From NCBI GenBank assembly GCA_024636835.1, contig JAGXGH010000052.1:1-64000 (forward strand): DNA of 64,000 nucleotides, in the 5' to 3' direction. Below are positions 28,105 to 35,975 of the stretch, one piece after another. Position numbers and translations under genes: made by a program. Positions within the stretch are counted from its first letter, which is position 1. Every line of letters starts with the position of its first letter. The notes below the pieces were generated by a model. It was not told the origin of the DNA, did not search any database, and was given only the letters and a program-made list of their open reading frames with translations. The DNA is from Verrucomicrobiales bacterium (lineage in GTDB: Bacteria; Verrucomicrobiota; Verrucomicrobiia; Verrucomicrobiales; SLCJ01).

Positions 28105-28416
28105 ATGAACGATCAATCAAACCACTCTGATTCCTACAAAACCATGGAAGAGAGACTTCATGTTGTGTTGGACGACGCAAAGAAGGGGATCTATGAAGGT
28201 CACCAGAAGTTCGAGAAACAGATCCAGAAGTCGCCGACGAAAGCGGTGCTCGGAGCTGTTGCCGCTGGCTATGTCCTACACCACATGCCGGTGCGCGCGA
28301 TCCTCGTTACACAGGTTCGCGTACTTGTGGCGCTGATTACGCCTGCGCTATTCATTTATAAGGCTGCAGGTATTTATGATTTCGTGCATAAGCAGAGGTT
28401 GCGGAAAGGGGACTGA
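28105..28416 (+). CDS. Small membrane protein, DUF883/holin-like partner
   Basis: 103 residues, starting 3 bp after the DUF883 gene. A charged amphipathic N-terminal half (KKGIYEGHQKFEKQIQKSP) precedes two weakly hydrophobic stretches (about 48-62 and 66-88). The KSPTKAVLGAVAAGYVLHHM segment looks like a shortened DUF883 anchor, suggesting duplication from the gene upstream. It probably forms a complex with it in the membrane. A 5-bp hairpin (CGTCG/CGACG, 28420-28434) follows. Confidence 0.7.
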   Translation: MNDQSNHSDSYKTMEERLHVVLDDAKKGIYEGHQKFEKQIQKSPTKAVLGAVAAGYVLHHMPVRAILVTQVRVLVALITPALFIYKAAGIYDFVHKQRLRKGD

Positions 28417-28454
28417 ACTCGTCGGGATTCGACGCCCCCGCATCGCTCAGCCAT

Positions 28455-30074
28455 TCACTGGATGGGTGCCAGCATCCGGGAGAGTCTGACACCCAGCCGG
28501 AACCAGAATGATTGTTTGGCGAGAGCGTTCGATCCGGTGGGTTTTGAATTGGCGAGATCGGCTTCCAGCATACGGGTGACCTGCGCGTTGAAGTCGGCGT
28601 CCGAGACGATACCGATCACCTCGAAATTCAGGCGGAACGAGCGGTTATCCAAGTTCGCCGAGCCGATGGCCGAGAGCGAATCATCCACCACCATGACCTT
28701 CTGGTGCATGAAGCCGTTTTGATAACGGTAGATTTTCACGCCCGTGTTTTCGAGTTCCTTGAAATAAGAGAATGACGACATGTAGATGAGCTGGCTGTCG
28801 TTTAGGTCCGGCACGATCACCCGCACATCCACGCCCCGCAGCGCCGCCAGTTGCAGGGCGGTGACGATCTTGTCATCGGGAACAAAGTAGGGGGTCGCGA
28901 GCCAGAGTCGGTCTTGGGCTCCATTGATCAGAGTGAGGAAAGCCATCGCGCAGGTCTCGATGGAATCGGCGGGTCCGGTCGCGAGGCAGAGCGCTTCCAC
29001 TTCTCCGGCGACATCTCCAGGTCCGATTTCCCAATCGAGCTGGTCTAACAACTCGCCAGTAGCCCATCGCCAATCCTCGGCGAAGGGAATCTGAAGGGAT
29101 TTCACGATCGGGCCGCGCCATTCCATGTGAGTGTCTCTCCACGGGGTCAACGCGGGATCATTTCCGAGATATTCGTCACCCACATTGAGGCCGCCGAGAA
29201 ACCCGCGCTTGCCATCCACTACGACGATCTTCCGGTGGTTTCTGAAATTCGATTGGAAGCGGTTAGCCTTCCCATCCAGATCCATGAAAAACTTCATGTT
29301 GATTCCCTCGCTCTCCATCGATGCGATGAACTCATCGGAAAGGTCGATGGAGCCCATGCTGTCGAGAAGGACAAAAACATCGACTCCTTTCCGTGCCTTC
29401 GCTACGAGGGCATCGCGTATCTTTTTCCCTATTCCGTCCTCCCGAAAGATATAGAACTGCACAAGGATGTAGTCTTCCGCTCCGGTAATGGCGTCGAGGA
29501 TGGCAGCGTAGGTGGCTTCGCCATTCAAGAGCAGCGTTGCCGAGTTGCCCTCCATCAGAGGAAGGGATCCTATCGTTTCCAGTCGCTTCATCACCTCGCT
29601 TTCGTCGCCGGAAGATGCTGACGTTTGCCCTGATTCGGCTCCCTCTGGATTCGCGGAGATCCGATCTAGGTTTTCGATCAGTTTTTTGGCGAGTGGCCGC
29701 ACCTCCTCCATTCCTACGCGCATCGAACTTCGATACTCTTCCACTTCGTTGCTGCCGAAAACAAACCAAGCGGGCAGGGCCACGACTGGGACTGTGTTCA
29801 AGGCGAAGGCCCAGGCAACGGCTCCCTGCTCGGTGCGGGTCTGCATCACCGCTTGGATGGAAAAGAAAAATCCGAAGGAGTGGGCGAAAACCATAAAAAG
29901 AACCCGCAGCGGACGACGGCGACGGCGCACCAATCCCATGAACTTCGCCATACGGGGAAATCGGCGGCAGAACTCCGTGTGGCGTTTCCCGATACCCTCT
30001 TTGATCGAGTTCCACTGGGCTTTGATTTTGGTTTTCAGAGCAACAGTTTGGGAGCAGTTTTCGAGTTTCTTCAA
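28455..30074 (-). CDS. Cardiolipin synthase / phospholipase D family protein
   Basis: 539 residues with two HKD motifs: HRKIVVVDGKRGFLGG in the first half and HQKVMVVDDSLSAIGSANLD near the end, typical of ClsA-type enzymes that condense two phosphatidylglycerol molecules to cardiolipin at the membrane. The N-terminal third carries a cationic stretch (RRRRRPLR) and two hydrophobic segments. The listed start is TTG 30074; ATG 29951 or 29939, just before the membrane part, are alternatives. The phospholipid role fits a stress island with other envelope genes. A degenerate copy of the stress motif abuts the TTG (30074-30090). Confidence 0.92.
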   Translation of the reverse strand: MKKLENCSQTVALKTKIKAQWNSIKEGIGKRHTEFCRRFPRMAKFMGLVRRRRRPLRVLFMVFAHSFGFFFSIQAVMQTRTEQGAVAWAFALNTVPVVALPAWFVFGSNEVEEYRSSMRVGMEEVRPLAKKLIENLDRISANPEGAESGQTSASSGDESEVMKRLETIGSLPLMEGNSATLLLNGEATYAAILDAITGAEDYILVQFYIFREDGIGKKIRDALVAKARKGVDVFVLLDSMGSIDLSDEFIASMESEGINMKFFMDLDGKANRFQSNFRNHRKIVVVDGKRGFLGGLNVGDEYLGNDPALTPWRDTHMEWRGPIVKSLQIPFAEDWRWATGELLDQLDWEIGPGDVAGEVEALCLATGPADSIETCAMAFLTLINGAQDRLWLATPYFVPDDKIVTALQLAALRGVDVRVIVPDLNDSQLIYMSSFSYFKELENTGVKIYRYQNGFMHQKVMVVDDSLSAIGSANLDNRSFRLNFEVIGIVSDADFNAQVTRMLEADLANSKPTGSNALAKQSFWFRLGVRLSRMLAPIQ

Positions 30075-30155
30075 TGGGGTGTTGTGCTACCTTGCACCCG
30101 GATGTGAGATTGGGCGTTGCTGCGCATCTCGTGCATTCGCCATGATGTCGAGTGG

Positions 30156-30172
30156 GTAGGGAAAGACCCCAA
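30156..30172 (+). promoter_or_regulatory. Stress-island motif, site 6
   Basis: Plus strand reads GTAGGGAAAGACCCCAA, 73 bp before the AI-2E transporter ATG and pointing toward it. Confidence 0.65.
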
Positions 30173-30245
30173 TGGCTCCATGGAGAGTAAAGACTAGAAT
30201 GATCACCTCTCGGATTAGCGAATTCGACCACCAACCCAGAATACA

Positions 30246-31517
30246 ATGGAAGCCGAGGAACCCATCACGTCCGACCGGGACAGGAAGTCCCATTCGATCG
30301 TGTCCTATCTGGTGTTTGCTGCGGTTTTGTATGCCGTGATTCAGTCTTACTCGTTGCTGTCGCCCATTCTGCTGTCGTTTCTCCTCATCATACTGATTAC
30401 ACTTGCGGTAAATCCGATCATTTTGCGCCTGCGGAACTGGACCGGTGGTAGAAAACGGGCTGCCGCCTTAATTCTTGTTGGAGTGTTAATGTTTGGAGGG
30501 CTTGTTGTCTGGGCCGCTGCTGGTCCCATGAATCAAGCGGTTGCCACACTTTCGGAAAAGTTGCCCGGGTATTGGGAGCGTCTTCAGAAGCCGCTGATCA
30601 AAATGGAGCAGAAGAGCAAGATCTCCGAAGAAAAGATGCAGGAAGAGGTCAGCGAAGAGATTGCCCGAGAAATGCCGGAGGGAGAAAAGGCGGAGGGAGA
30701 AATGCCGGAGGGAGAAAAGGCGAAACCCGCACCGATTCGTGTAAAACCATCCCAGTCGTCTGAAGATGCGTCGACACTGACAAAAGAGAAAGAATCGCTG
30801 CGTTCCAATCTCGGCGAAATGGTCGACGGCCTTTTCGGTCAGATGAGTAAAATGGCTCACAACACCACCGAAATGCTCGTCATTCTGGTGACTGTCTTTT
30901 TCGGAGTGACCTTTACCCTGATGAATCCGCGCCCGATCTTCGGGGCTTTGTTTTCCGTGGTGCCGGAACGTCACCACGTCAAGACGCTGGCGATTATGGT
31001 GCGCATCGCGAAGTTCGTTCCGCGCTGGGCTGTCTCCGTGCTGATTAGCATGCTGACGATAGGTGTGCTGTTCTTTTTGCTAATGTGGCCGATCTTTGGA
31101 TTTGCAGACGCACTTATGCTTGGAATGATCGCGTTCCTGCTCTCGGCGATCCCCTTTCTAGGGCCTCTGCTCACTCTCATCCCCGCGCTGCTGCTTGCGA
31201 TCGGTCAGGGAGGCATGACGCCGCTATGGGTTCTGCTCGCGTATCTCGCGGTTCAGGCACTTGAGGGTAACGTCATCCTGCCACTCATCATGTCCCGCGG
31301 AATGGCACTACATCCAGTCGCTGTTATTTTCTCCATGCTTATCTCGGTCGCTGTCTTCGGTGTGCTTGGCGTCCTGATCGCTGCGCCCATGGTCGCTATC
31401 ATTGGCATCATGTATGATGAACTTTACCGAAAGCGTTTCCTACCAGCCACCACAGACGAAGATTTGGATCACCTCGCGCGAGTGGCTCTTCTTGAGAAAC
31501 GGTCGGTGAAGAGCTGA
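30246..31517 (+). CDS. AI-2E family transporter (PerM-like)
   Basis: 423 residues, polytopic. N-terminal helices (about residues 16-56 and 66-90), a large loop and a C-terminal helical bundle with GMIAFLLSAIPFLGPLLTLIP and GNVILPLIMSRGMALHPV, the conserved core of the AI-2E/PerM family. Members export autoinducer or other small solutes or act as Na/H antiporters. Between about residues 130 and 170 there is an acidic insertion made of a 30-bp tandem duplication (EMPEGEKAEG-type unit, bases 30669-30722), not typical of the family. The stress-island motif lies upstream, so co-regulation with the neighbouring genes is suggested. Confidence 0.9.
   Translation: MEAEEPITSDRDRKSHSIVSYLVFAAVLYAVIQSYSLLSPILLSFLLIILITLAVNPIILRLRNWTGGRKRAAALILVGVLMFGGLVVWAAAGPMNQAVATLSEKLPGYWERLQKPLIKMEQKSKISEEKMQEEVSEEIAREMPEGEKAEGEMPEGEKAKPAPIRVKPSQSSEDASTLTKEKESLRSNLGEMVDGLFGQMSKMAHNTTEMLVILVTVFFGVTFTLMNPRPIFGALFSVVPERHHVKTLAIMVRIAKFVPRWAVSVLISMLTIGVLFFLLMWPIFGFADALMLGMIAFLLSAIPFLGPLLTLIPALLLAIGQGGMTPLWVLLAYLAVQALEGNVILPLIMSRGMALHPVAVIFSMLISVAVFGVLGVLIAAPMVAIIGIMYDELYRKRFLPATTDEDLDHLARVALLEKRSVKS
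30669..30722 (+). repeat. 30-bp in-frame tandem repeat inside the AI-2E gene
   Basis: Unit of 30 bp (GAAATGCCGGAGGGAGAAAA plus GGCGGAGGGA) at 30669-30698, repeated for 24 bp at 30699-30722. It duplicates an acidic loop segment (EMPEGEKAEG) and is in frame. Confidence 0.85.
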
Positions 31518-31575
31518 CCCAAAGTAGGGTTACATTTCATTGTTACTATTTTCGTTGAGTGGCATGGTGGTAGTC

Positions 31576-31647
31576 ATGAATATTATTGAACTAACGCGCG
31601 TTATGCAACTTTCGATCATTGTCGGCGGGACGATTGCCGCTCTATGA
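31576..31647 (+). CDS. Possible 23-residue hydrophobic microprotein
   Basis: ATG to TGA encodes MNIIELTRVMQLSIIVGGTI followed by AAL, a membrane-helix-like peptide inside the 243-bp gap. Only the hydrophobic character supports it; chance is not excluded. Confidence 0.2.
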   Translation: MNIIELTRVMQLSIIVGGTIAAL

Positions 31648-31662
31648 GTGTAGTTAGGAAGG

Positions 31663-31679
31663 GTCGGGTTAGACCCCAT
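31663..31679 (+). promoter_or_regulatory. Stress-island motif, site 3
   Basis: Plus strand reads GTCGGGTTAGACCCCAT, 81 bp before ATG 31761 of the second YY-repeat protein. Confidence 0.7.
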
Positions 31680-31760
31680 GGGCTTAATCAGTCTGAATGA
31701 GCATGGTGTGTTTCACAGGATGGTAATTATATCTTCCTGAATCAAAAAACCAAAAATACC

Positions 31761-32258
31761 ATGAAAAAATATACTCATATCATCACAATGAATCGCCTTG
31801 TCACTGCAACTGCAGCGCTTGGCTTCATCGCCGTCCCACTCATCCAAGCGGAAGAAGGACTAACGGTCATTAAAACTGAACTCACACCATTGAAACCCGA
31901 AGTGACCAAGACTTTTGTCGATGGCTACATGGTTCCGAATGAATACCGTACCTACTTCACCGATTTCCCTGTTGTCGATCAGAAGGATGTGGTTGTTCGC
32001 TATTACAATGGTCGCGCCTACTATGTCAATAGTAATGATTGGAAAATTGTGCGCGTTGTTGATATCGACAGCTCCATCGAAGTGCAAAAAGAAGACGCTG
32101 TATTCGTTGAAGGATACGTGATTCCGGAAGAGGGCCGCACACGTTTCATTGAGGTGCCTGCGCCCGATAAAGAAGTGAGCGTTCGCTATTATAATAATAC
32201 CGCTTATTACATGAACTCTGATTACGAGATCGTGCGCATTGTGCGCCTGGATCGCTAA
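31761..32258 (+). CDS. Secreted YY-repeat protein (DUF1236-like), stress-island member
   Basis: 165 residues; the signal peptide ends near IQAEE (ATG 31788 would give a shorter leader). The mature part is almost entirely two copies of about 50 residues: FVDGYMVPNEYRTYF...VVRYYNGRAYYVN...KIVRVV and FVEGYVIPEEGRTRF...SVRYYNNTAYYMN...EIVRIV. The VRYYN-x-AYY core recalls the YYY repeats of the lipoprotein at 26742. Periplasmic or outer-membrane location is likely. Function unknown; DUF1236-like repeats occur in stress-responsive periplasmic proteins. Confidence 0.8.
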   Translation: MKKYTHIITMNRLVTATAALGFIAVPLIQAEEGLTVIKTELTPLKPEVTKTFVDGYMVPNEYRTYFTDFPVVDQKDVVVRYYNGRAYYVNSNDWKIVRVVDIDSSIEVQKEDAVFVEGYVIPEEGRTRFIEVPAPDKEVSVRYYNNTAYYMNSDYEIVRIVRLDR

Positions 32259-32422
32259 GCTAATAAGTTACTCCAAAATATATCCCTCTTTCTGCGTCAA
32301 GAAATTGTCGCGGGGAGAGGGGAATTTTCTGCCAAAGGCGCCCAGTAAATCCTCTAACAAATCCGCTATAGGAACTGTGTAACATCTACCGTTTCGGTTA
32401 GGTGTTTTGACAAAAAGGCGAA

Positions 32423-32439
32423 GTAGGGATTGACCCCAT
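32423..32439 (+). promoter_or_regulatory. Stress-island motif, site 4
   Basis: Plus strand reads GTAGGGATTGACCCCAT, 102 bp before ATG 32542 of the 57-residue gene. TTGACA at 32407-32412 upstream could be a -35 box. Confidence 0.7.
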
Positions 32440-32541
32440 AGCAGGCGGGGGACTCCGAAAAATTGCTCACCACCGTCTCCGAGCTTCGGTGAATACCGAA
32501 AGCTCAGATCTCATTTTCACAACTAAACACCACAACTCATC

Positions 32542-32715
32542 ATGAGCACGAAATCGAAACATAAATCCGTCGGAAAAGTTTCCGAGAAAGACATGGACAC
32601 TTTCAGACATCTGCCGAAAAAAACAAAAAAGCTGATGATGCTGAAGGAACAGGAAGAAAAATCAGCGGGCTCTGAGCAGGTCGAGACCGCCCAAGAAATC
32701 GAAGACAATGATTAA
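32542..32715 (+). CDS. 57-residue charged protein, stress-island member
   Basis: Short ORF starting MSTKSKHKSVGKVSEKDMDT and ending TAQEIEDND. It is highly hydrophilic (Lys/Glu/Ser), without membrane segment or known motif, and probably disordered or a small helix. The 17-bp motif 102 bp upstream, the position in the island and a clean ATG-TAA frame support it. It may be a nucleoid- or protein-binding stress protein; that is speculation. No Shine-Dalgarno sequence is visible. Confidence 0.6.
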   Translation: MSTKSKHKSVGKVSEKDMDTFRHLPKKTKKLMMLKEQEEKSAGSEQVETAQEIEDND

Positions 32716-32865
32716 CCTGTTTTGGTCGGTCGTCTTCCCACCGCCGTTGTGTCCCACGACCTCCTTTACTTCCTTTACTTCCTTGTCGAAGCGTAGGGTG
32801 AGTGCGGTGGGTTACATCAAGGGCAAGTTAGCCGCCTTGCGGGAACGTGAGCGGGTGGAGAACTT
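32716..32865. other. Decayed DNA, possible IS200/REP-transposase trace
   Basis: About 75 bp of the plus strand (32795-32869) read RVSAVGYIKGKLAALRERER and VENF before a stop; VGYIKGK resembles the conserved helix of IS200/REP-associated transposases. A CTCCTTTACTTCCTTTACTTCC-type near-tandem repeat lies before it. The remnant is too short to be certain. Confidence 0.3.
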
Positions 32866-33576
32866 TTAGTAGAAGTATAGGAGCGGGCTGGAGATGCCGT
32901 GGATGGTGAAGCGGGCGACCCATTTTCCCAGCAAGTATCCCAGCAAGTATCCCAGCAAGTATCCCAACAAGAGTCCCGCAGGGATTGCCCAGACCAAGCG
33001 ATGCAGCGCCCAGTCGGAGACCCACTCATTGACGGTGCCATGCTCCATCCATATGAGGGCGAAGATGACGAAGGGAAAGGCGGTGCCGTCGTTGAATCCC
33101 GCCTCACCGGTAAGGCCGTAGCGCACGCGGTCTTCGTCGCGCGAATCAGTGACGGAGACCATCGAGGCTAACACTGGATCCGTTGGTGCGAGCACGGCAC
33201 CGAGCAAGAACGCCACCGGCCAAGCGAAGCCCAGCACCCAATGGCTGAAGGCGGCGACACCCGCGATGGTGCAAATCATCACGGGACCCGCCAGCAGAAA
33301 CGCCGGAACCCACGCCGAATGGGTCAGCGGGAGGCGAAGTTTCAGTCCGCTAACAAAGAGCGAAATAATCACGGCGACCTCTGCGAGATGTTCGAAAACA
33401 ATCGATTCGTGGATGAAATCAATCGAGATGAAATTTAGCCATAGGGGACTGATTGCCAAGCCCAGCGAGATGTAGATGAGCGATGATGAAAAGGGCAAGC
33501 GCTTCAGGAACACCGACAATAGCGGCATGATTAAAAACAGCACTCCTGCCAATGTGATCCAGGCTAAAAAACTCAT
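32866..33576 (-). pseudogene. C-terminally truncated NhaP-type Na+/H+ antiporter
   Basis: 236 residues, versus about 400-600 for CPA1 antiporters. The N-terminal half is clear: helices with YISLGLAISPLWL, FVSGLKLRLPL, then VLAPTDPVLASMV and the acidic GEAGFNDGTAFPFV, the ion-binding TM block. After GLLLGYLLGYLLGYLLGKWV it ends in LLYFY and a stop, so the C-terminal helices are missing, and downstream DNA does not restore them in any frame. The LLGY stretch comes from a 12-bp tandem repeat. It may be a nonfunctional remnant or, less likely, a short functional form. Confidence 0.75.
32927..32974. repeat. 12-bp tandem repeat in the antiporter gene
   Basis: Three exact copies of CCCAGCAAGTAT (32927-32962) and a fourth degenerate copy, encoding repeated YLLG on the minus strand. 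Typical of slippage. Confidence 0.9.
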
Positions 33577-33603
33577 GGGGAAGAGGGTTCGGTGAAACGG
33601 GTT

Positions 33604-33700
33604 ATACCAAATCTTGGTTTTGATCTGACGCGAGAGCGCGTGGATTTGGCTGATCGTGAGTCAGTTGTGCGCGGCGAAAAGTCACCTTTTTATTGGGAAG
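33604..33700 (+). repeat. 97-bp dispersed repeat, copy 2
   Basis: Starts ATACCAAATCTTGGTTTTGA, close to copy 3, and shares GATCTGACGCGAG, GTGCGCGGCGAA and a TTATTGGGAAG end. It lies at the broken end of the UbiB-like remnant. Confidence 0.8.
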
Positions 33701-33733
33701 TGGTAGGGGCACTTTATTGTGATGACTTCTTCT

Positions 33734-34027
33734 GGGAGCGAGGATTTTTCCGACTTCATCGAGTTGCAACAAGGTCTTGCCGAGAAGGCTTAGCTCGCCC
33801 GGCACATGCAGCCCGTTCTCGGCGGCGTTGCGCGTCACTTCTAACAGCGTGGTGCCGACATCGTCTTGTCGCAGGCCTCGGTTCTGGCTCGCTGCTATAA
33901 GCTGGCTGATCCGACTGCGGAATTCGGTTTTCTTGAAATCCTCATCTTTCTCGCTGACACGGATCACGAGGTCCGCGGCGTCATCGCCCTTCGCCCCAAG
34001 ATTCAGAGTGAAGGGCGGTCGGTTTTT
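33734..34027 (-). pseudogene. Remnant of an ABC1/UbiB-family kinase (C-terminal part)
   Basis: The frame encodes FTLNLGAKGDDAADLVIRV...IAASQNRGLRQDDVG...EVTRNAAENGLHVPGELSLLGKTLLQLDEVGKILAP. The segment from HVPGELSLLGK to LDEVGKILAP matches the C-terminal end of AarF/UbiB (ABC1) atypical kinases. There is no start codon other than a TTG, the kinase core (AAxGQ, DFG) is missing, and after ILAP the frame runs into the 97-bp repeat copy. UbiB-type genes often occur with stress and quinone genes, so a complete copy may once have belonged to this island. Confidence 0.6.
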
Positions 34028-34040
34028 CAAGCCAACCCGA

Positions 34041-35918
34041 CTAGCGCTGGGTGATGGATTCCGGCTTCATGCGGAATACAACGACGCGACGATCCTGGCT
34101 GCGGAGGGCTTCGGCGGCATCCGCAGGGAGGCGTGCTTCGCTCTCGCCGTAGCCGACGGGAATCAGACGATCCGGGGAGACTCCGCCACGCCGAACGATT
34201 TCCCTCACAATATGCTCGGCCCGATGTTGGGAAAGAATCATATTGTCTTCGTAGCTGCCTTCGGCTGATGCGTGACCTTCGATGACAAAGCGTTCCTCTT
34301 CAGGCATCGCTTTCATAGCGTCGGCCATGATGCTGACGACCTCGTAGGAATACGGATCAGAGAACTGCGTGGAGCCTTGGAGGAAGAGGATGTCTTCGCT
34401 GGAGATCATCGAACTTTCATCGACCGGATAGGAAACGACCACCGAGTCCGCACCGCGGTAATTTTCGGGCGGCAGCGGCATCGCGTAGGTCGTAGTCACA
34501 TTCTGACGATCATAGAATATGGGTGCGATCTCTTGGGTCGGTTGGAAACGGACATAGTCCATCGCCTGAGCGGCCATGAGGATGGCAGGGATAGATGACC
34601 GCGAATCGTAATGCACGTAGCGGCGTCCCTCGTTGAGATAGCGCGGGCGGACGTATTCCATCCGCTGGACATCGCGTCCATCGATACGCGAATCCCTTCC
34701 GTCGAAACGACGGTCGGAGCGACGGAAAAATTCCGGAGCTGGGCCTTCAACTTGGCGGCCGTATAAGCGCTCTTGGTAATAGTTCGTTGCTGCGCGGCGT
34801 TGGTCGGGTGTGACCTCGATCTGGCGATCCTCACCTTGACGCTGGCGCTCAAAGCGCGGTCTGAATTGCTCTTCGCGGGCAATTTCGGCGCGGGAAATTC
34901 GACTCTTGGCTCCGAGGATGTCGTTGATCAAAGCCTGTGCTTGATCACGGCCTTCGATGCGAGTTTTGCGCTTTTCGAGATCCATTTGGACATCGCGGGT
35001 CACATCCGTGACATTGCTTTCAGCAACACGCTCTGTCTCGCTTGCAGGGGTGTCAGCGATTTTGCGTTTGGCAGCCTCTTTGGCTCGCTCCTTGGAGTTT
35101 TCAGCGGTTTCCTGACCACTCTCACGTGCGTCCTTGGCTCGTTCTCTGGCGTTCTCGGCGGTCTCTTTTCCGCGTTCACGTGCGACCTTAGCGCGTTGAT
35201 TAGCGTTCTTAGCGTTCTTAGCGTTCTTAGCGTTCTTAGCGGTTTTCTTTCGGCTTTCACGGGCATCATTGGGACGGTTATTGGCTACTTCTGCAGTATC
35301 TTGACCGCGCTCAGGTGCCTCTTCGGCGAGATTATTGGCGCGTTCTCTTGCATTTTCAGCGGCTTCATCACCGTTCTCGCGTGCTTCCTTGACGCGTTTT
35401 TTTGCACGATCTTTTGCGTTCTCCGCATTTTCCTCCGAACGTTTACGAACCTCTTCAGCGCGTTCCTTGGCGTTCTCGGCAATTTCTTCACTGCTGTCGC
35501 GTGCTTCTACGGCGCGTTCTCTTGCGTTTTCAGCGGCTTCTTTACCTTTTTTGCGTGCTTCTAAGGCGCGATCTCTAGCCTTCTCGACAGATTGCTGTTC
35601 GTTCTGACGCGTATTTTCGGCACGTTCTTTAGCGCTCTCAGTGGCATCTTGTCCGCGCTCCCTGGCGTTCTCAGCAGTTTCCTTTGCGCGCTCACGTGTT
35701 TCTTCGACACGTTCTCTGGCGCGTTTATTGGCGCGTTTATTGGCGTTTTTAGCGGCTTTCGTTTCGCTCTTGCGTGCATCATTGCCACGTTCTTTGGGGG
35801 GATCGAGGGCTTCGGTGACTATTTTGTCCTTGTCATTATCTTGAGCGCGAGCTGTAGGATTCGAAAGAAGGAATGGGATGCTTATAATGGCGAGTGAAAT
35901 ATGGTGTGTTGCTTTCAT
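34041..35918 (-). CDS. OmpA-family protein with long LEA-like coiled-coil repeat
   Basis: 625 residues. The signal peptide ends near ARAQ. Residues about 45-290 are a highly charged, alanine-rich helical repeat with an 18-19-residue period of the type ENARERAxEAR, resembling group-3 LEA/coiled-coil sequences. A (KNA)n microrepeat (bases about 35205-35240) lies inside. A linker rich in Arg/Tyr follows, and the C-terminal ~110 residues form an OmpA/peptidoglycan-binding domain: FVIEGHASAEGSYEDNMILS, RAEHIVREIV, and PVGYGESEARLPADAAEA. The protein would anchor a long rod to peptidoglycan. Motif site 5 lies 57 bp upstream. Confidence 0.87.
   Translation of the reverse strand: MKATHHISLAIISIPFLLSNPTARAQDNDKDKIVTEALDPPKERGNDARKSETKAAKNANKRANKRARERVEETRERAKETAENARERGQDATESAKERAENTRQNEQQSVEKARDRALEARKKGKEAAENARERAVEARDSSEEIAENAKERAEEVRKRSEENAENAKDRAKKRVKEARENGDEAAENARERANNLAEEAPERGQDTAEVANNRPNDARESRKKTAKNAKNAKNAKNANQRAKVARERGKETAENARERAKDARESGQETAENSKERAKEAAKRKIADTPASETERVAESNVTDVTRDVQMDLEKRKTRIEGRDQAQALINDILGAKSRISRAEIAREEQFRPRFERQRQGEDRQIEVTPDQRRAATNYYQERLYGRQVEGPAPEFFRRSDRRFDGRDSRIDGRDVQRMEYVRPRYLNEGRRYVHYDSRSSIPAILMAAQAMDYVRFQPTQEIAPIFYDRQNVTTTYAMPLPPENYRGADSVVVSYPVDESSMISSEDILFLQGSTQFSDPYSYEVVSIMADAMKAMPEEERFVIEGHASAEGSYEDNMILSQHRAEHIVREIVRRGGVSPDRLIPVGYGESEARLPADAAEALRSQDRRVVVFRMKPESITQR
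35204..35241. repeat. 9-bp microsatellite in the OmpA-LEA gene
   Basis: Unit GCGTTCTTA repeated about four times on the plus strand (codes KNA on the minus strand). Likely variable in length between strains. Confidence 0.85.
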
Positions 35919-35975
35919 TTGATTTTATCGTCGTTAGATGAGGTTGATGAATAACCTTTCGATTCGATAAAACCC

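Noticed and set aside
31524-31545. AAAGTAGGGTTACATTTCATT as a stress-motif half-site
   Set aside because: Only the GTAGGG half matches; the CCCCAT half is missing.
32795-32869. Complete IS200-type transposase
   Set aside because: Only about 24 codons resemble it; listed as a possible trace only.
33592-33900. Plus-strand frame across the second 97-bp repeat
   Set aside because: It is made of repeat and antisense of the UbiB remnant.
34773-35564. 263-residue plus-strand hydrophobic frame opposite the OmpA-LEA repeat
   Set aside because: The antisense of a Lys/Arg/Glu/Ala repeat always reads as Leu/Phe/Ser-rich; it looks like membrane protein only for that reason.
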